Shown: positions 23,593-32,772, numbered from the stretch's first letter. The stretch: DNA of 64,000 bases from Pseudonocardia benzenivorans CB1190 (GCF_000196675.2 NC_015312.1:2418001-2482000); one strand, 5' to 3'. Notes: generated from the sequence alone by a model not told the origin. Program-made: numbers and translations.

Positions 23593-24873
23593 ATGTCCAT
23601 GACCGAGCCGGTTGCGCCCGCGGACGCGGTCGTCCTCGCGGTGCAGACGGGCTCGCAGGTGCCACTGCAGATGGGTGTCGTGCTGGAGCTCGAGGGCCGG
23701 CCGGACGCCCGGCAGCTGGCCGACCTCCTCGTGTTGCGGGCGCGCGCCCAGCCGCGGCTGTGCCGGGCGGTGCTCCGGCAGCCGTTGCGGCGGTTGCGCT
23801 GGCGGCACGTCGGTGATCTCGGCGGCCGGGTGTCGGTCGTCGACGCGGGGCCCGGCGAGAGCCTCCTCGACCGGGCCACCCGCGCGGTGCTGGCGCCGCT
23901 GCCCGCGGACCGTCCCATGTGGCGGGCCCTCGTCGTGCGGGGCCGGCCGTGCGCGGTGGTCCTGGTGCTCAACCACGCCGTCGCCGACGGTCTGACCGGC
24001 ATGGACGTCCTCGGGGGGCTCCTCGACCGGCCGTCGGCGGCCACCGACGTGTCCGGGCCGCCGGCGCCGCGTGGGCCGCGGGCGCCGGTCACCGGCGGGC
24101 CGCGGGCGACGGCCACGCGCGGGCCGCGGGCACTGCTGGCCGCGCTGCGGGCGAGCGGAGGATTACATCCGCATCGGGCCGAGCCGTGCTCGCTGGTGGC
24201 GCCGACCGGGCCGCGGCGGCGCAGTGTCGTCGTCGACGTGGAACTCGCCACCGTGCGCGCCGCCGCCCACACGGCGGGCGGGAGCGTCAACGACGCTCTG
24301 CTCGCCGTGGTCGCCGGTGCGCTCGAGGAGCTGCTGGCCGGACGCGGCGAGCGGATCGCGACGCTGTCGGTCGGTGTGCCGATGGCGACCCGGGCCACGG
24401 GCGGGGACGCCGGGAACGCCAACGCCCCGCTGCTCGTGGACATCCCGTGCGGCCTCGGGCCGGCCGAGCGGATCAGGGCCGTCGCGGCGGCGGTCGCGGT
24501 CCGGCGGGCATCGGCCCCGCCGGCCGCGCCGCTCACGCTGCTGCGGCCGGTGATGCCGCTGGTCGCGCGGCTGGGCCTCTTCCGCCACTACCTGCGACGG
24601 CAGCGGCGGTTGCACACGATCGTGAGCCTGGTCCGGGGCCCGGCCGGACCGCTCACGCTCGGCGGGGTCCCGGTGACCCGGATGGTCCCGCTCGCACTGG
24701 GCGACCAGGGATCGATCACGGTCACCGTCGTCGCGCTGGCCGCCATGGGACGGCTCGTCGTGACGATCCACGCCGACCCCGTCCGGGTGCCGGAACTCGA
24801 CCGGGTGGCCGCAGGGGTCCGCGCCGGGTTCCTCGCGCTCACGGGGGACTCGGTGAACCGCGCCCGCACCTAG
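23593..24873 (+). CDS. WS/DGAT-family acyltransferase
   Basis: 426 residues from ATG 23593, with GAGGAGGAG upstream. The acyl-transfer motif HHxxxDG appears as NHAVADG (127-133): the first His is Asn, but the catalytic second His and Asp-Gly remain. The C-terminal DUF1298-like half carries SVNDALLAVVAGAL and GNANAPLLVDIPCG. Family members make wax esters or triacylglycerol for storage; mycobacterial Tgs1 of this family is a known DosR-regulon member, which fits the box upstream. Slightly shorter than the usual ~460 residues. Confidence 0.85.
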   Translation: MSMTEPVAPADAVVLAVQTGSQVPLQMGVVLELEGRPDARQLADLLVLRARAQPRLCRAVLRQPLRRLRWRHVGDLGGRVSVVDAGPGESLLDRATRAVLAPLPADRPMWRALVVRGRPCAVVLVLNHAVADGLTGMDVLGGLLDRPSAATDVSGPPAPRGPRAPVTGGPRATATRGPRALLAALRASGGLHPHRAEPCSLVAPTGPRRRSVVVDVELATVRAAAHTAGGSVNDALLAVVAGALEELLAGRGERIATLSVGVPMATRATGGDAGNANAPLLVDIPCGLGPAERIRAVAAAVAVRRASAPPAAPLTLLRPVMPLVARLGLFRHYLRRQRRLHTIVSLVRGPAGPLTLGGVPVTRMVPLALGDQGSITVTVVALAAMGRLVVTIHADPVRVPELDRVAAGVRAGFLALTGDSVNRART

Positions 24874-24909
24874 CGACGGCCGGGCGGCCCCGCTGCCGAC
24901 CCGGAGGCG

Positions 24910-25692
24910 TCATGAGCTCGACCGGACGCGCTGCCGGGCGGTGGCCCCGCGCGGCGTGGCCGGGTCCGGCACGCCGATGACGGGGCACCGGACCGTGGCG
25001 ACCAGGTCGCCCGCGAGGACCGCCGCGCCCGCGCCGTGCACCGAGCAGCCGACGACCAGCAGCTCGGCGTCGATGCCGAGGGCGATCAGCAGCGGTACCG
25101 GGTCGCCGCGGACGGTCAGCAACCGGAACCGCCGATCGGCGTCGTCGGCACCCCACCGCGCGAGGGCCTGGCGGAGGTCGCGGCATGCGTGCGTCAGATC
25201 GCGCTGCCATCTCGCCAGGACGTCCGGCAGGGCATCGCCGGAATCGGCGTCCGGACCGCCCCGCACCCGGACCGCCACGAGCTCCGCGTCGCGCGCGAGC
25301 GCCTCGTGGACGGCCAGGTCGAGGACGGACGGCGCGGTCCGGGGGGCCACCGCGACGATCACGCGGCCGAGCGGGGGCACTGTGGGCGGGACCGTCGCGA
25401 CCGGGCAGACCGCGGCACCGACGACCCGCGGACCCACCGCCGCGGAGACGACCATGAGCTCGGCCCCGGCGCTGACGCGCCTCAGGTCGGCTCCGAGCGG
25501 GTCGGCCACCCGGCGGGTCGCCACCGGGGCGCCGGGGGCCGAGGCGCGCAGCAGCTGCGTCACGCGGGTCCTGGCGACGTCGTTCCCGGTCCCCACCACC
25601 TGCAGCGGCGCGCGCAGGCGCTCCGCCTCCGCCGCGGCCCACCTGGACGGGACCAGGTCGTCGGCGGCGAGGACGACCGGACGGCCGCTCAC
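24910..25692 (-). CDS. Universal stress protein, tandem degenerate Usp domains
   Basis: 260 residues from GTG 25692, where the first Usp strand (RPVVLAADD) begins. The second half starts with GRVIVAVAPRTAP. The ATP-binding signature G-x2-G-x9-G(S/T) is not intact in either half: the last strand reads VVGCSVHGAGAAVLAGDLV, with Asp where Ser/Thr is expected. It is probably a non-nucleotide-binding Usp, unlike the Usp at 35358-36227. It is divergent from the CBS protein gene at 26025. Confidence 0.72.
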   Translation of the reverse strand: MSGRPVVLAADDLVPSRWAAAEAERLRAPLQVVGTGNDVARTRVTQLLRASAPGAPVATRRVADPLGADLRRVSAGAELMVVSAAVGPRVVGAAVCPVATVPPTVPPLGRVIVAVAPRTAPSVLDLAVHEALARDAELVAVRVRGGPDADSGDALPDVLARWQRDLTHACRDLRQALARWGADDADRRFRLLTVRGDPVPLLIALGIDAELLVVGCSVHGAGAAVLAGDLVATVRCPVIGVPDPATPRGATARQRVRSSS

Positions 25693-26024
25693 GGCCGGGC
25701 CCGTCCAGGCCGGGTCTGCCGAGCAGGCCGGGCGCAACGGCCGCGCGACCGGCGGCCGCGCCGACGTCGCGCCACGTCCTCGTGCCGGACGACGCGGCGC
25801 CGCCGATCGGCGCGGGCAGGTGGCGTCGGCAGGACCGGCGCGGTGCTGGTCATCGCGTCAGCGTGCGCGCCGGGACCACCCCGTCGACAGAGGCCGGTGG
25901 CCCGGTACGGCCCCGCCGAACGGCCGTGTCCGCCGAACCGATCGGCCCTGGTCGCACCTGCGCCGCACGTCGAGCCTGGTCGGGAGACAACGGGTGCGCG
26001 ACGAGACGGAGAAGGCGGGCGGAC

Positions 26025-26492
26025 GTGGACGACGTGCAGACGGACGCCGTGACGGGAGTCGTCCTCACGGCGGCGGACGTGATGAGTTCGCCGGTGGTGA
26101 CGGTGCGCGCGGACACCCCGATCGCCCCTGCGGCAGCGCTCCTGGCCTCCCACGGGTTCACGGCGGCGCCGGTCCTCGGTCGGGACGGGAACGTGGTCGG
26201 GATGGTGACCGAGGCGGACCTCGTGCGCGGCCGGTTCTCGTCGGATGCCGCGGAGGCGACGACCGCGGTGCTCGTCGACGACGTCATGACGCCCCCGCCC
26301 GCGGCCCTGTGTCCCGACGACGACCTCGCCGACGTCGCGGCGGCGATGGTGGCGTCGGACGTGCGGTCCGTCCCGATCATGGACGGCGCCGAACTCGTGG
26401 GTGTCGTGACGTGGCGCGACCTGCTCAGGGTGGTGGCCCGGCACGAGCGGACCCCCGAACAGGTGCGTCGACGCCGCGGCCTGCGGGCCTGA
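26025..26492 (+). CDS. Two-CBS-domain protein (Hrp1-like)
   Basis: 155 residues from GTG 26025, with GGAGAAGG nine bases upstream. Two CBS motifs: VMSSPVVTVRADTPIAPAAALLASHGFTAAPVLGRDG and VMTPPPAALCPDDDLADVAAAMVASDVRSVPIMDG, each ending in a VGMVTEADL or VGVVTWRDL helix. This is the architecture of mycobacterial hypoxic response protein 1 (Rv2626c), a DosR-regulon protein. Ligand (adenine nucleotide or other) unknown. Confidence 0.85.
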   Translation: MDDVQTDAVTGVVLTAADVMSSPVVTVRADTPIAPAAALLASHGFTAAPVLGRDGNVVGMVTEADLVRGRFSSDAAEATTAVLVDDVMTPPPAALCPDDDLADVAAAMVASDVRSVPIMDGAELVGVVTWRDLLRVVARHERTPEQVRRRRGLRA

Positions 26493-26520
26493 CCGTGCTC
26501 ACCGCGGCCCGGCCGCGCGC

Positions 26521-26533
26521 GGGCCGAAGGCCC
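26521..26533. promoter_or_regulatory. DosR-like box (GGGCCGAAGGCCC)
   Basis: One mismatch from the consensus and more symmetrical. It lies 28 bases after the first CBS gene and 186 bases before the second. Confidence 0.55.
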
Positions 26534-26719
26534 TGCCGGCGACGGTTCCCCCGACGGGAGGAAACCGGTGCGGCCGGCCGTGTCGGGGCGGGCGCGATCG
26601 CGCGACACTGCCCACGACGACCGGGCGAGAGCGAGGTGAGGTGGGCGGCCGGGCGGTGCTCGCCTCTCCCTGCCGGGCGGTCATGGGTTCGTCGGTCCGA
26701 CGACGGGAGGGCGATCCGG

Positions 26720-27109
26720 ATGAGGGTGCAGGACGTCATGCGTCGCGCCGGGACCGTGGAGGCGGGCATGCCGATCCCGACCGCCTCGGCCATCCTCGCC
26801 GCGCGCGGCGACGAGGTCGCGCCGGTGGCGGACTCGTCCGGCCGGCTGGTCGGCGTGGTCACCCGCGGCGATCTGGCCGGCCCGGTGCTGCCGAACGGCT
26901 GGCAGCTCGAGCTCGATCCGGAGGCGGTCGTCGCGGCGGTGATGACGCACGGGCCCGTCGTGGTGCGGCCCGGCGACGACCTCGGCGCCGTGGTCTCGCT
27001 GATGCGCACCCGTGCGCTGCCGGCGGTCGCCGTCGGCGACGGGGCCCGGGTGGTCGGTGTGCTGTTGCTGGCGGATGCCGCGCGGGCCGTCGATCCGGTC
27101 GGGCGGTAG
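26720..27109 (+). CDS. Small two-CBS-domain protein
   Basis: 129 residues from ATG 26720; GGGAGG lies nine bases upstream. The two CBS repeats begin VQDVMRRAGTVEAGMPIPTASAILAARGDEVAPVAD and VVAAVMTHGPVVVRPGDDLGAVVSLMRTRALPAVAV. Each ends with a VGVVTRGDL or VGVLLLADA helix. It is more divergent than the neighbouring CBS protein and presumably a paralogue. No other domain is present. Confidence 0.82.
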   Translation: MRVQDVMRRAGTVEAGMPIPTASAILAARGDEVAPVADSSGRLVGVVTRGDLAGPVLPNGWQLELDPEAVVAAVMTHGPVVVRPGDDLGAVVSLMRTRALPAVAVGDGARVVGVLLLADAARAVDPVGR

Positions 27110-27163
27110 CACCGTCGGTCGGATCCCGGGAGGTCGCGACGGTCCCACCGGCCGGCCGGTCCC

Positions 27164-27177
27164 GGGCCTTCCGGCCC
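27164..27177. promoter_or_regulatory. Variant DosR-like box
   Basis: GGGCCTTCCGGCCC is one base longer in the centre than the consensus. It lies 59 bases before the membrane-protein ATG at 27237. Confidence 0.4.
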
Positions 27178-27236
27178 ACCATCCGGGAGAAGGGAGCCTC
27201 TGCCGGATCGCCACGGCGCGCTGGATCCTCGAGCGC

Positions 27237-28787
27237 ATGTCGAACTCTCACCAGCCGGTCCACATCAGCGGTCGTCTCGACCCGGGACTCTCGCGGTGGA
27301 CGTGGCTCGTCAAATGGTTCCTGCTGATACCGCACCTGATCGTGTTGGCGGTGTTGTGGATCGCGTTGGTGGTGCTCTCGATCGTCGCGCTCGTGGCCGT
27401 CGTCGTGTCCGGCCGCTATCCGAGCGCGCTGTTCGGGTTCAACGCCGGGGTCCTGCGCTGGTCCTGGCGGGTGGCCTTCTACGGCTACGCGCTCGGCGGG
27501 ACCGACCGGTACCCGCCGTTCACCCTGTCCGACGTGCCCGACTATCCGGCGCGCCTGGACATCGAGCGGCCCGAGCGGCTGTCCAGACCGAAGGCGCTGG
27601 TCAAGTGGTGGCTGCTGGCGATCCCGCACTATCTGGTGGTCGTCCTGCTCGTCGGCGCGGGCCGCTGGGAGGCGCCCGGGACGAACGTGACGACGGGCGT
27701 CTTCGGCCTCGGCCTGATCGGGGTGCTCGTCCTGATCGCGCTGGTGGCGCTGCTGTTCACCGGCCGGTACCCGGCGGGCATCTTCGACGCGGTCATGGGG
27801 ATGAACCGATGGGTGCTTCGGGTGGCGGCCTATGCGTTGCTGATGACCGACGTGTACCCACCCTTCCGGCTCGACCAGGGTGGCGACGACCCTCCGGCGG
27901 TCGACGACGACCGCACGGGACGGCGGGTCGCGGCCGGCCCCGAGCGGCGCTCCGGCGGGCCGCTCACGCCGGCGGCCTCGTCCGCGCCGGGCGGGGCGAC
28001 GATCGTCATGGATCCGCCCGTCGACGTCGTCGAGGTTCCCGACGACGTGCCGCCCGGCGCGCGCAGGCCGGTGTCCACGACGCCGGCCCCGCCGCCCTCG
28101 ACCGCCCGGGCGCTGCTCCTCGTGCTCGGCTCCGTCGTCACGGCACTCGGCGTCCTCCTGGGGGGACTGGGGACCGCGGGCCTGGTCACCGACCGGGTCG
28201 CGCGCGACGGCGGAGGCTTCCTCGCCACCGGCGTCGGCACGGCGACGACAGCCGGCGTCGCACTGCGGACCGACCCGCTGCAGATCGACGCGGACCGGCC
28301 CGACACGCCGGCCCGGGTCTTCGGCGAGGTCGCGTTGCGGGCGACGTCGAACCGGGGAGGTGACGTGTTCGTCGGGATCGGTCCGACGGCCGACGTGTCG
28401 CGCTACCTCGCCGGGGCGGCGCAGGGTGTGTGGCGGACCGGCGCGTTCGACGGACGCGGGTTCGCGGCCGGGGTTGACCAGGTCGCGGGTAGCGCGTCGG
28501 TCGCACCGCCGGGCGAACAGCCGTTCTGGGTCGCGCGGGCGTCCGGGCCCGGGACGACGACGATGTCCTGGGCACCCGTGCCGGGTGACTGGACCGCGGT
28601 GGTGATGAACGCCGACGGCACGGCGCCCGTCTCGGCCGGCGTCCAGCTCGCGGCACGGGTACCGGTGCTGGGCCTGGCCTCGATGGCCGCCTTCTGGACG
28701 GGAGTGGGGCTGCTCGTGGTCGGCATCGCGGTCATCGTCGGCGCGGCGACCACCGGCCGGCGGAGGACCGTGGAGGTGGCCCGATGA
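27237..28787 (+). CDS. DUF4389-like multi-pass membrane protein
   Basis: 516 residues from ATG 27237. Two homologous halves each carry a W-x-K-W-(F/L)L-(L/A)-IPHY/L-type start, two hydrophobic segments, SGRYPSALF or TGRYPAGIF and a DxYPPF motif: this is the DUF4389 repeat. A Pro/Ala linker follows (about residues 235-285), then a TM helix, an extracytoplasmic beta-rich region and a last TM helix. Function unknown. ATGATG overlap with the following SHOCT gene indicates coupling. Confidence 0.8.
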   Translation: MSNSHQPVHISGRLDPGLSRWTWLVKWFLLIPHLIVLAVLWIALVVLSIVALVAVVVSGRYPSALFGFNAGVLRWSWRVAFYGYALGGTDRYPPFTLSDVPDYPARLDIERPERLSRPKALVKWWLLAIPHYLVVVLLVGAGRWEAPGTNVTTGVFGLGLIGVLVLIALVALLFTGRYPAGIFDAVMGMNRWVLRVAAYALLMTDVYPPFRLDQGGDDPPAVDDDRTGRRVAAGPERRSGGPLTPAASSAPGGATIVMDPPVDVVEVPDDVPPGARRPVSTTPAPPPSTARALLLVLGSVVTALGVLLGGLGTAGLVTDRVARDGGGFLATGVGTATTAGVALRTDPLQIDADRPDTPARVFGEVALRATSNRGGDVFVGIGPTADVSRYLAGAAQGVWRTGAFDGRGFAAGVDQVAGSASVAPPGEQPFWVARASGPGTTTMSWAPVPGDWTAVVMNADGTAPVSAGVQLAARVPVLGLASMAAFWTGVGLLVVGIAVIVGAATTGRRRTVEVAR

Positions 28788-29038
28788 TGTGGGGCGGCTG
28801 GGGTGTCTCGCCTGCGGCGTGGGTCGTCGAGCTCGTCCTGCTCCTGCTGGCTGCCGGCGGTGGCGCCGCCGGGGCCGTGCTGCTCCTCGGCCGTCGGACC
28901 GGGACGTGGCCGGACGGCCCGGAGGGCGACCGCCCGCGCCGCATCCTCGACGAGCGGCTGGCCGCGGGGGAGATCGACGTCGAGGAGTACGAGCGGCTGC
29001 GCACCGCGCTGCGGAGCGGATCGCGACCCGCTCCCTGA
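28784..29038 (+). CDS. Small membrane protein with SHOCT tail
   Basis: 84 residues. One TM helix at 12-35 is followed by a C-terminal RILDERLAAGEIDVEEYERLRTAL, which fits the SHOCT (short C-terminal) oligomerisation motif. Translationally coupled to the DUF4389 gene (overlapping ATGA). Probably a partner or regulator of that membrane protein. Confidence 0.8.
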   Translation: MMWGGWGVSPAAWVVELVLLLLAAGGGAAGAVLLLGRRTGTWPDGPEGDRPRRILDERLAAGEIDVEEYERLRTALRSGSRPAP

Positions 29039-29063
29039 ACCGGTCGACGGGCCCGGGACACGT

Positions 29064-29098
29064 CCGGGGCGCCGTGTCACCAGGACACGGCGCCCCGG
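29064..29098. terminator. Strong bidirectional hairpin
   Basis: A perfect 15-bp GC-rich stem (29064-29078 with 29084-29098) around a 5-base loop ACCAG, between the convergent SHOCT gene and the small gene at 29159. Confidence 0.8.
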
Positions 29099-29158
29099 CG
29101 TCGTCAGGGCCGCAGCAGGTGCCGGACCGGTTCGGGTGCGTCGGGGCGCGGCGGCCGG

Positions 29159-29359
29159 TCAGCCCTCGTCGCCGAGTACGCGCCCGATGCGGATGCCGGC
29201 GAAGTCGACGGCGACGTCGCCGCGGTTGCGGTCGACCGAGCCGATGTGGACGCCGGCGAAGTCACGCACCTGGCCGTCCTCACCGGCGGTGCCGAGCCGG
29301 ACGCCGCTGTCGTCGACGACGAACGCACCGGTCACGACGGCGTAGGCAGACGTGGACAT
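29159..29359 (-). CDS. Small beta-repeat hypothetical protein
   Basis: 66 residues from ATG 29359 with GGAGAG seven bases upstream. The sequence alternates short strands: VVTGAFVVDDSGVRLG, VRDFAGVHIGSVDRN and VAVDFAGIRIGRV, with DFAGxxIG repeated twice. No family recognised. It lies in the redox island; an imperfect island box (GGGCCGGAGGGTGG) is at 29436-29449, about 77 bases upstream on this strand. Confidence 0.65.
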   Translation of the reverse strand: MSTSAYAVVTGAFVVDDSGVRLGTAGEDGQVRDFAGVHIGSVDRNRGDVAVDFAGIRIGRVLGDEG

Positions 29360-29603
29360 GGCGGCTCTCCTTCGGGTCGGCCCGGTCGTCCGGGCGGTGC
29401 CGCACACGGTCCGCCGGTTCCGGATGGTCCGACCAGGGCCGGAGGGTGGCGGCGGCCGGGACCTCGGACTCTGCGCCGCCGCCCGCGGACCGACGGTGGT
29501 CCTCCCGGACGAGGCCGATCGACCCTGCCCGCGCCCCCGTCGGACGCCCGACGATCTCCCTGTCGGCGCGACGTCGGAGGAACCGCGACCCGGGAGGGCA
29601 CTC

Positions 29604-29864
29604 ATGGTGAGGACGACCGAGCGACCGGCGCCCGACCGCCCGGTACGGCGCGGCGTGCGGACGGTGGCGTCGGGGGACCGGAACCGGCTCCGGGCAGCCG
29701 CGCCGAAGGGTCCCCGACTCGTCCGGGCCGGGCCCGGGGACCGGATCGGCGACGGCGCGCGCCGGACGGGCGGGGCGATCGTGCGGCGCACATCCGGTCC
29801 CGACGGCCTCGCCGGTGCGGTGGACCGGCGCGACCGCGACGCGGGCCCGGGTCGCGGCGGGTGA
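29604..29864 (+). CDS. Possible small basic protein
   Basis: An 86-codon frame beginning ATG 29604 with GGGAGGG eight bases upstream. Third-position G/C is as high as in real genes of the window. The product is Arg/Gly/Pro-rich without recognisable domain. It fills the otherwise empty 29360-30015 interval, but may be chance. No homologue recognised. Confidence 0.3.
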   Translation: MVRTTERPAPDRPVRRGVRTVASGDRNRLRAAAPKGPRLVRAGPGDRIGDGARRTGGAIVRRTSGPDGLAGAVDRRDRDAGPGRGG

Positions 29865-29896
29865 CGCGGGACCCGCATCGCCGCCGGTGGCCGGCA

Positions 29897-29911
29897 GGGC
29901 CGGACGTACCC
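29897..29911. promoter_or_regulatory. Weak DosR-like box before the Acg-like gene
   Basis: GGGCCGGACGTACCC keeps the GGGCCG half and outer CCC but differs in the centre. It lies 104 bases before the ATG at 30016. Confidence 0.35.
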
Positions 29912-30015
29912 GATCTTCCCTGCCGACAGTCCCACCGAGCACCGGGCCGTCGCGGCCCGGTCGACGGACGTTCGTCCCCTCACGACGGGGCGCACCCGAT
30001 CGGAGACTCCTCGAC

Positions 30016-30831
30016 ATGCACGCACAGCAGATGACGGTGGACGAGCGGTCGCTCGGAGCCTTCCCGTTCGCGGCGCCGACCGCCGACATGCTGATGGAGG
30101 CGGTCGCCCACGCCGCCCACGGCTCGGCACAGGCGACGGGCCCGACCCCGTGGTACATCGACGCGGTTCCCGACGGCGTCGCGATGCGGATGATCGTGCG
30201 CCGGTGGACCGAGGCGTCCTCGCCCGACGCGGTTCTCGCGAGGATCGCGGCGGGGACGGCGCTGCGCGCCGCGCGCCTGGCCGTCGTCGGCTTCGGCCGC
30301 CGTGCGGTCACGGCCCACGGTCCCGAGCCCGGCGTGGTCGCGGTGCTGCGGGCCGGCGGACGTCGCGAACCGTGCCCCGAGGAGACGGCCATGCTCGACG
30401 GGCAGCGCCGGTCGGGTGTGCCACGGCGACCGGATCCGGTCGTCCCCGAGGTGGGACTCCTGCCGTGGCTGCGGCGTGCCGCCGAGCGCGAAGGTGCCTG
30501 GGCCCGCAGCACCGGGCCGATGCCACACGCCGATGTGGGTCCCGCATGGCCCGACGGACGGGCCGTTCCGGAGCACCCGTCCGGGCTGCTCCTCGGCACC
30601 GACGGGCTGGCGCTGCACGCGGACGTCCGTCTCGGGCAGGCGATCGAGGCGGTCCGGCTCACGGCCGCGGCACTGGGCTGGTGGACGCGGATCGCGGCGG
30701 CGCCCGCCGACCGGGACAGGCTGCGCGAGGCGTTGCGTGGCTCGGCCCGTGCGGTCCTGGGCGCCCACCGTCGCGGGGCCACCATGGCCGTGCTGCAGCT
30801 GAGTCCCGCACTCGCCTTCGTCGCCGCCTGA
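30016..30831 (+). CDS. Acg-like nitroreductase-fold protein
   Basis: 271 residues from ATG 30016, with GGAGA nine bases upstream. It resembles the Acg (Rv2032) family: an N-terminal AVAHAAHGSAQATGPTPWYIDAV in place of the usual A-P-S-x-HN-x-QPW segment, and a C-terminal LLLGTDGLALHADVRLGQAIEAVRLTAAALGWWTRI. It is ~60 residues shorter than Acg, and the HN of the FMN-binding motif is not obvious, so flavin binding is uncertain. Acg proteins are DosR-regulon members thought to sequester FMN. Confidence 0.68.
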   Translation: MHAQQMTVDERSLGAFPFAAPTADMLMEAVAHAAHGSAQATGPTPWYIDAVPDGVAMRMIVRRWTEASSPDAVLARIAAGTALRAARLAVVGFGRRAVTAHGPEPGVVAVLRAGGRREPCPEETAMLDGQRRSGVPRRPDPVVPEVGLLPWLRRAAEREGAWARSTGPMPHADVGPAWPDGRAVPEHPSGLLLGTDGLALHADVRLGQAIEAVRLTAAALGWWTRIAAAPADRDRLREALRGSARAVLGAHRRGATMAVLQLSPALAFVAA

Positions 30832-30926
30832 TGGCCCTGCAGGGCAGGGACCGGGGGTCTCGGGCCCACGGCGGCCGTGATCGGTCGGCGGTCTGCCGGG
30901 AACGTGTCGACCGGCCGTCCGATCGA

Positions 30927-30939
30927 GGACCTTCGGCCC
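30927..30939. promoter_or_regulatory. DosR-like box, reverse orientation
   Basis: GGACCTTCGGCCC, the exact reverse complement of the consensus, 36 bases before the GTG at 30976. The same spacing is found at 36290. Confidence 0.7.
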
Positions 30940-30975
30940 TCCAGTGGTTTCGGGGCGGGTGGGGAAGCTGGCCGG

Positions 30976-31410
30976 GTGAGCATGCCGATGCGTGGCGACA
31001 TCGCCGCCGAACCGCGGCCGGGCGCGGCCGTGCTCGACGCGGCACGATGCCGGGCGCTGCTGGAGTCGAACAGCGTCGGGAGGATCGTGTTCACCCGCGG
31101 TGCGCTGCCGGAGTGTCGTCCCGTCGCCTATGCGTGGGACCGCGGCCTGATCGTCTTCTCCGTCGACGACGCCGCCGTGGCACGCGCGATCGCCGGCAAC
31201 GCCGTCGCGGCCTTCGAGGTCGACGGCGTCGCCCCGCTCGGTCCGTCGTCGTGGACGGTCCTGGCGGTGGGGGAGACCTGCCGGGTCGAGTCGGACGTCG
31301 ACGCGGCGCGGATGCGGCGGCGGCTGACCGGGTCGTGGGCGGCGGGGCCGGCGGCGGACGTACTCGCCCTTCGACCGCGGCGGCTGAGCGGCCTGCAGGT
31401 CGGGCCCTGA
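30976..31410 (+). CDS. Pyridoxamine 5'-phosphate oxidase-fold protein (paralogue 1)
   Basis: 144 residues from GTG 30976, with GGGGAAG upstream. Split-barrel features: CRALLESNSVGRIVFTRGALPECRPVAYAWDRG, then VAFEVDGVAP and SSWTVLAVGETCRV. These small proteins bind FMN, F420 or haem, and several mycobacterial relatives are DosR-regulated. It is paralogous to 36338-36766, sharing GR(I/L)VFT, the SWTVLAVGE/GWSVLAVGE strand and the upstream box position. Confidence 0.8.
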   Translation: MSMPMRGDIAAEPRPGAAVLDAARCRALLESNSVGRIVFTRGALPECRPVAYAWDRGLIVFSVDDAAVARAIAGNAVAAFEVDGVAPLGPSSWTVLAVGETCRVESDVDAARMRRRLTGSWAAGPAADVLALRPRRLSGLQVGP

Positions 31411-31505
31411 TCCTCGGTCGGTGCCACTCGGCCGGGCACGTGCCGGTGGCGCCTGCTCCACCGACCGGTCGGCCCGGTGCGCCGCGTCGTCGGGCGACCC
31501 GGCGG

Positions 31506-32150
31506 CTACTGGCCGGCGCGGCGTCGTTCGGCGTAGACGGCGGCCTCGGTGCGGCGGGAGAAGCCGAGCTTGTGCAGCAGTGAGGACACGTAGTTCTTGA
31601 CGGTCTTCTCGGCGAGGAACAGTTCGGCGCCGATCTGTTTGTTGGTCAGGCCGTCGGCGACGAGGTCGAGGATGCGTCGTTCCTGGGGGGAGAGGCCGGC
31701 GTAGCGGGGGTCTTCGGTGTCCTCGCCGCGGCGGAGGCGTTCGAGGACGGAGGCGGTGGCTTTGGGGTCGAGGAGTGAGCCGCCGGCGGCGACGGTGCGG
31801 ACGGCGCCGATGAGGTCGGTGCCGGCGACTTGTTTGAGCAGGTAGCCGGAGGCGCCGGCCATGATCGCGCCGAAGAGGGCTTCGTCGTCGGAGAAGGAGG
31901 TGAGCATGAGGCAGGCGGGTGGTGGGGAGGTGGCGGAGCGGACGTCGCGGCAGACGGCGACGCCTTCGCCGTCGGGGAGGCGGACGTCGAGGATGGCGAC
32001 GTCGGGGCGGACGGCGGGGATGCGGGCGAGGGCTTGGGCGGCGGTGGCGGCTTCGCCGACGATCTGGATGTCGTCCTCGGTCTCGAGGAGTTGGGCGATG
32101 CCGCGTCGGACGATCTCGTGGTCGTCGAGCAGGAACACCGAGATCGTCAC
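31506..32150 (-). CDS. DosR/DevR-like NarL-family response regulator
   Basis: 214 residues from GTG 32150, with AGGAGG six bases upstream. The receiver has the acidic pair Asp9-Asp10, phospho-acceptor Asp55 (VAILDVRLPDG), Thr84/Ser85 and Lys106 (GYLLK). The LuxR-type HTH reads LTNKQIGAELFLAEKTVKNYVSSLLHKLGFSRRTEAAV, almost the wording of mycobacterial DosR. No cognate DevS/DosT kinase is in the window. A partial box (ACCGATGGCCCC, 32213-32224) lies about 60 bases upstream. It is the likely reader of the repeated GGGCCGAAGGTCC boxes. Confidence 0.9.
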   Translation of the reverse strand: MTISVFLLDDHEIVRRGIAQLLETEDDIQIVGEAATAAQALARIPAVRPDVAILDVRLPDGEGVAVCRDVRSATSPPPACLMLTSFSDDEALFGAIMAGASGYLLKQVAGTDLIGAVRTVAAGGSLLDPKATASVLERLRRGEDTEDPRYAGLSPQERRILDLVADGLTNKQIGAELFLAEKTVKNYVSSLLHKLGFSRRTEAAVYAERRRAGQ

Positions 32151-32379
32151 CGGGGGCCTCCTGGTTCGTGGCGAGGCTCGACGATAACGGCGTTCGACCG
32201 GCCTTGAACAGAACCGATGGCCCCCTCCCGGTGGACCGCGGTCATGATCGGTTCCGGCCGGAGAAGCCGGCACGTCCGGGCGCCGGCGACCGTGGAGCGC
32301 TCGGCCGACCGGCGGGCGGTTCGGTTCTCCGGGCGCAGAGCCGGGTAACCGTGGGTCGTCGACGGCATCGGAGGTGCAC

Positions 32380-32772
32380 GTGGCCGGCGAAGGACGAGCG
32401 ACGCCCGATCTGTACCGGGTGCTCGGCGTACCCGCGGACGCGGACCAGGAACAGCTGCGGCGCGCCTACCGCCGCGCGCTGCGACGGCTGCATCCCGACA
32501 CCCGGGGCGCGGCCGGCGACACACGCCCGGACGCGGCGGCGGAGGCGGCGTTGGCCCACGTGCTGCACGCCTACCAGGTGCTGCGCGACCCGATCCGGCG
32601 CGCGCACTACGACGCCGCGCGGGCGGCCGCCCGCGCACGGCCCGGTGGTCCCCGCCCCCGCAACCGGGCCACGCCGTCGGCCACCTCCGCCGGTCGCGAG
32701 CCGAGGCGGGCGCCACGCGCCGAAGGGCGGCTGGTGATCAGGATCGGCCCGCTGCGCATCGACCTCGGCTGA
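32380..32772 (+). CDS. Small J-domain (DnaJ-like) protein
   Basis: 130 residues from GTG 32380, with GGAGG five bases upstream. Residues ~8-70 are a J-domain: DLYRVLGVPADADQEQLRRAYRRALRRLHPDT carries the essential HPD. The remainder is a basic Arg/Pro/Ala tail ending in a short hydrophobic strand. No Gly/Phe or zinc region, so it is a type III J-protein that recruits DnaK to a specific client. Encoded within the redox island. Confidence 0.82.
   Translation: MAGEGRATPDLYRVLGVPADADQEQLRRAYRRALRRLHPDTRGAAGDTRPDAAAEAALAHVLHAYQVLRDPIRRAHYDAARAAARARPGGPRPRNRATPSATSAGREPRRAPRAEGRLVIRIGPLRIDLG

Noticed and set aside
30010..30040. CRISPR-like or repeat structures in the redox island
   Set aside because: The recurring 13-mers are spread over kilobases and precede genes, so they are regulatory boxes, not an array.
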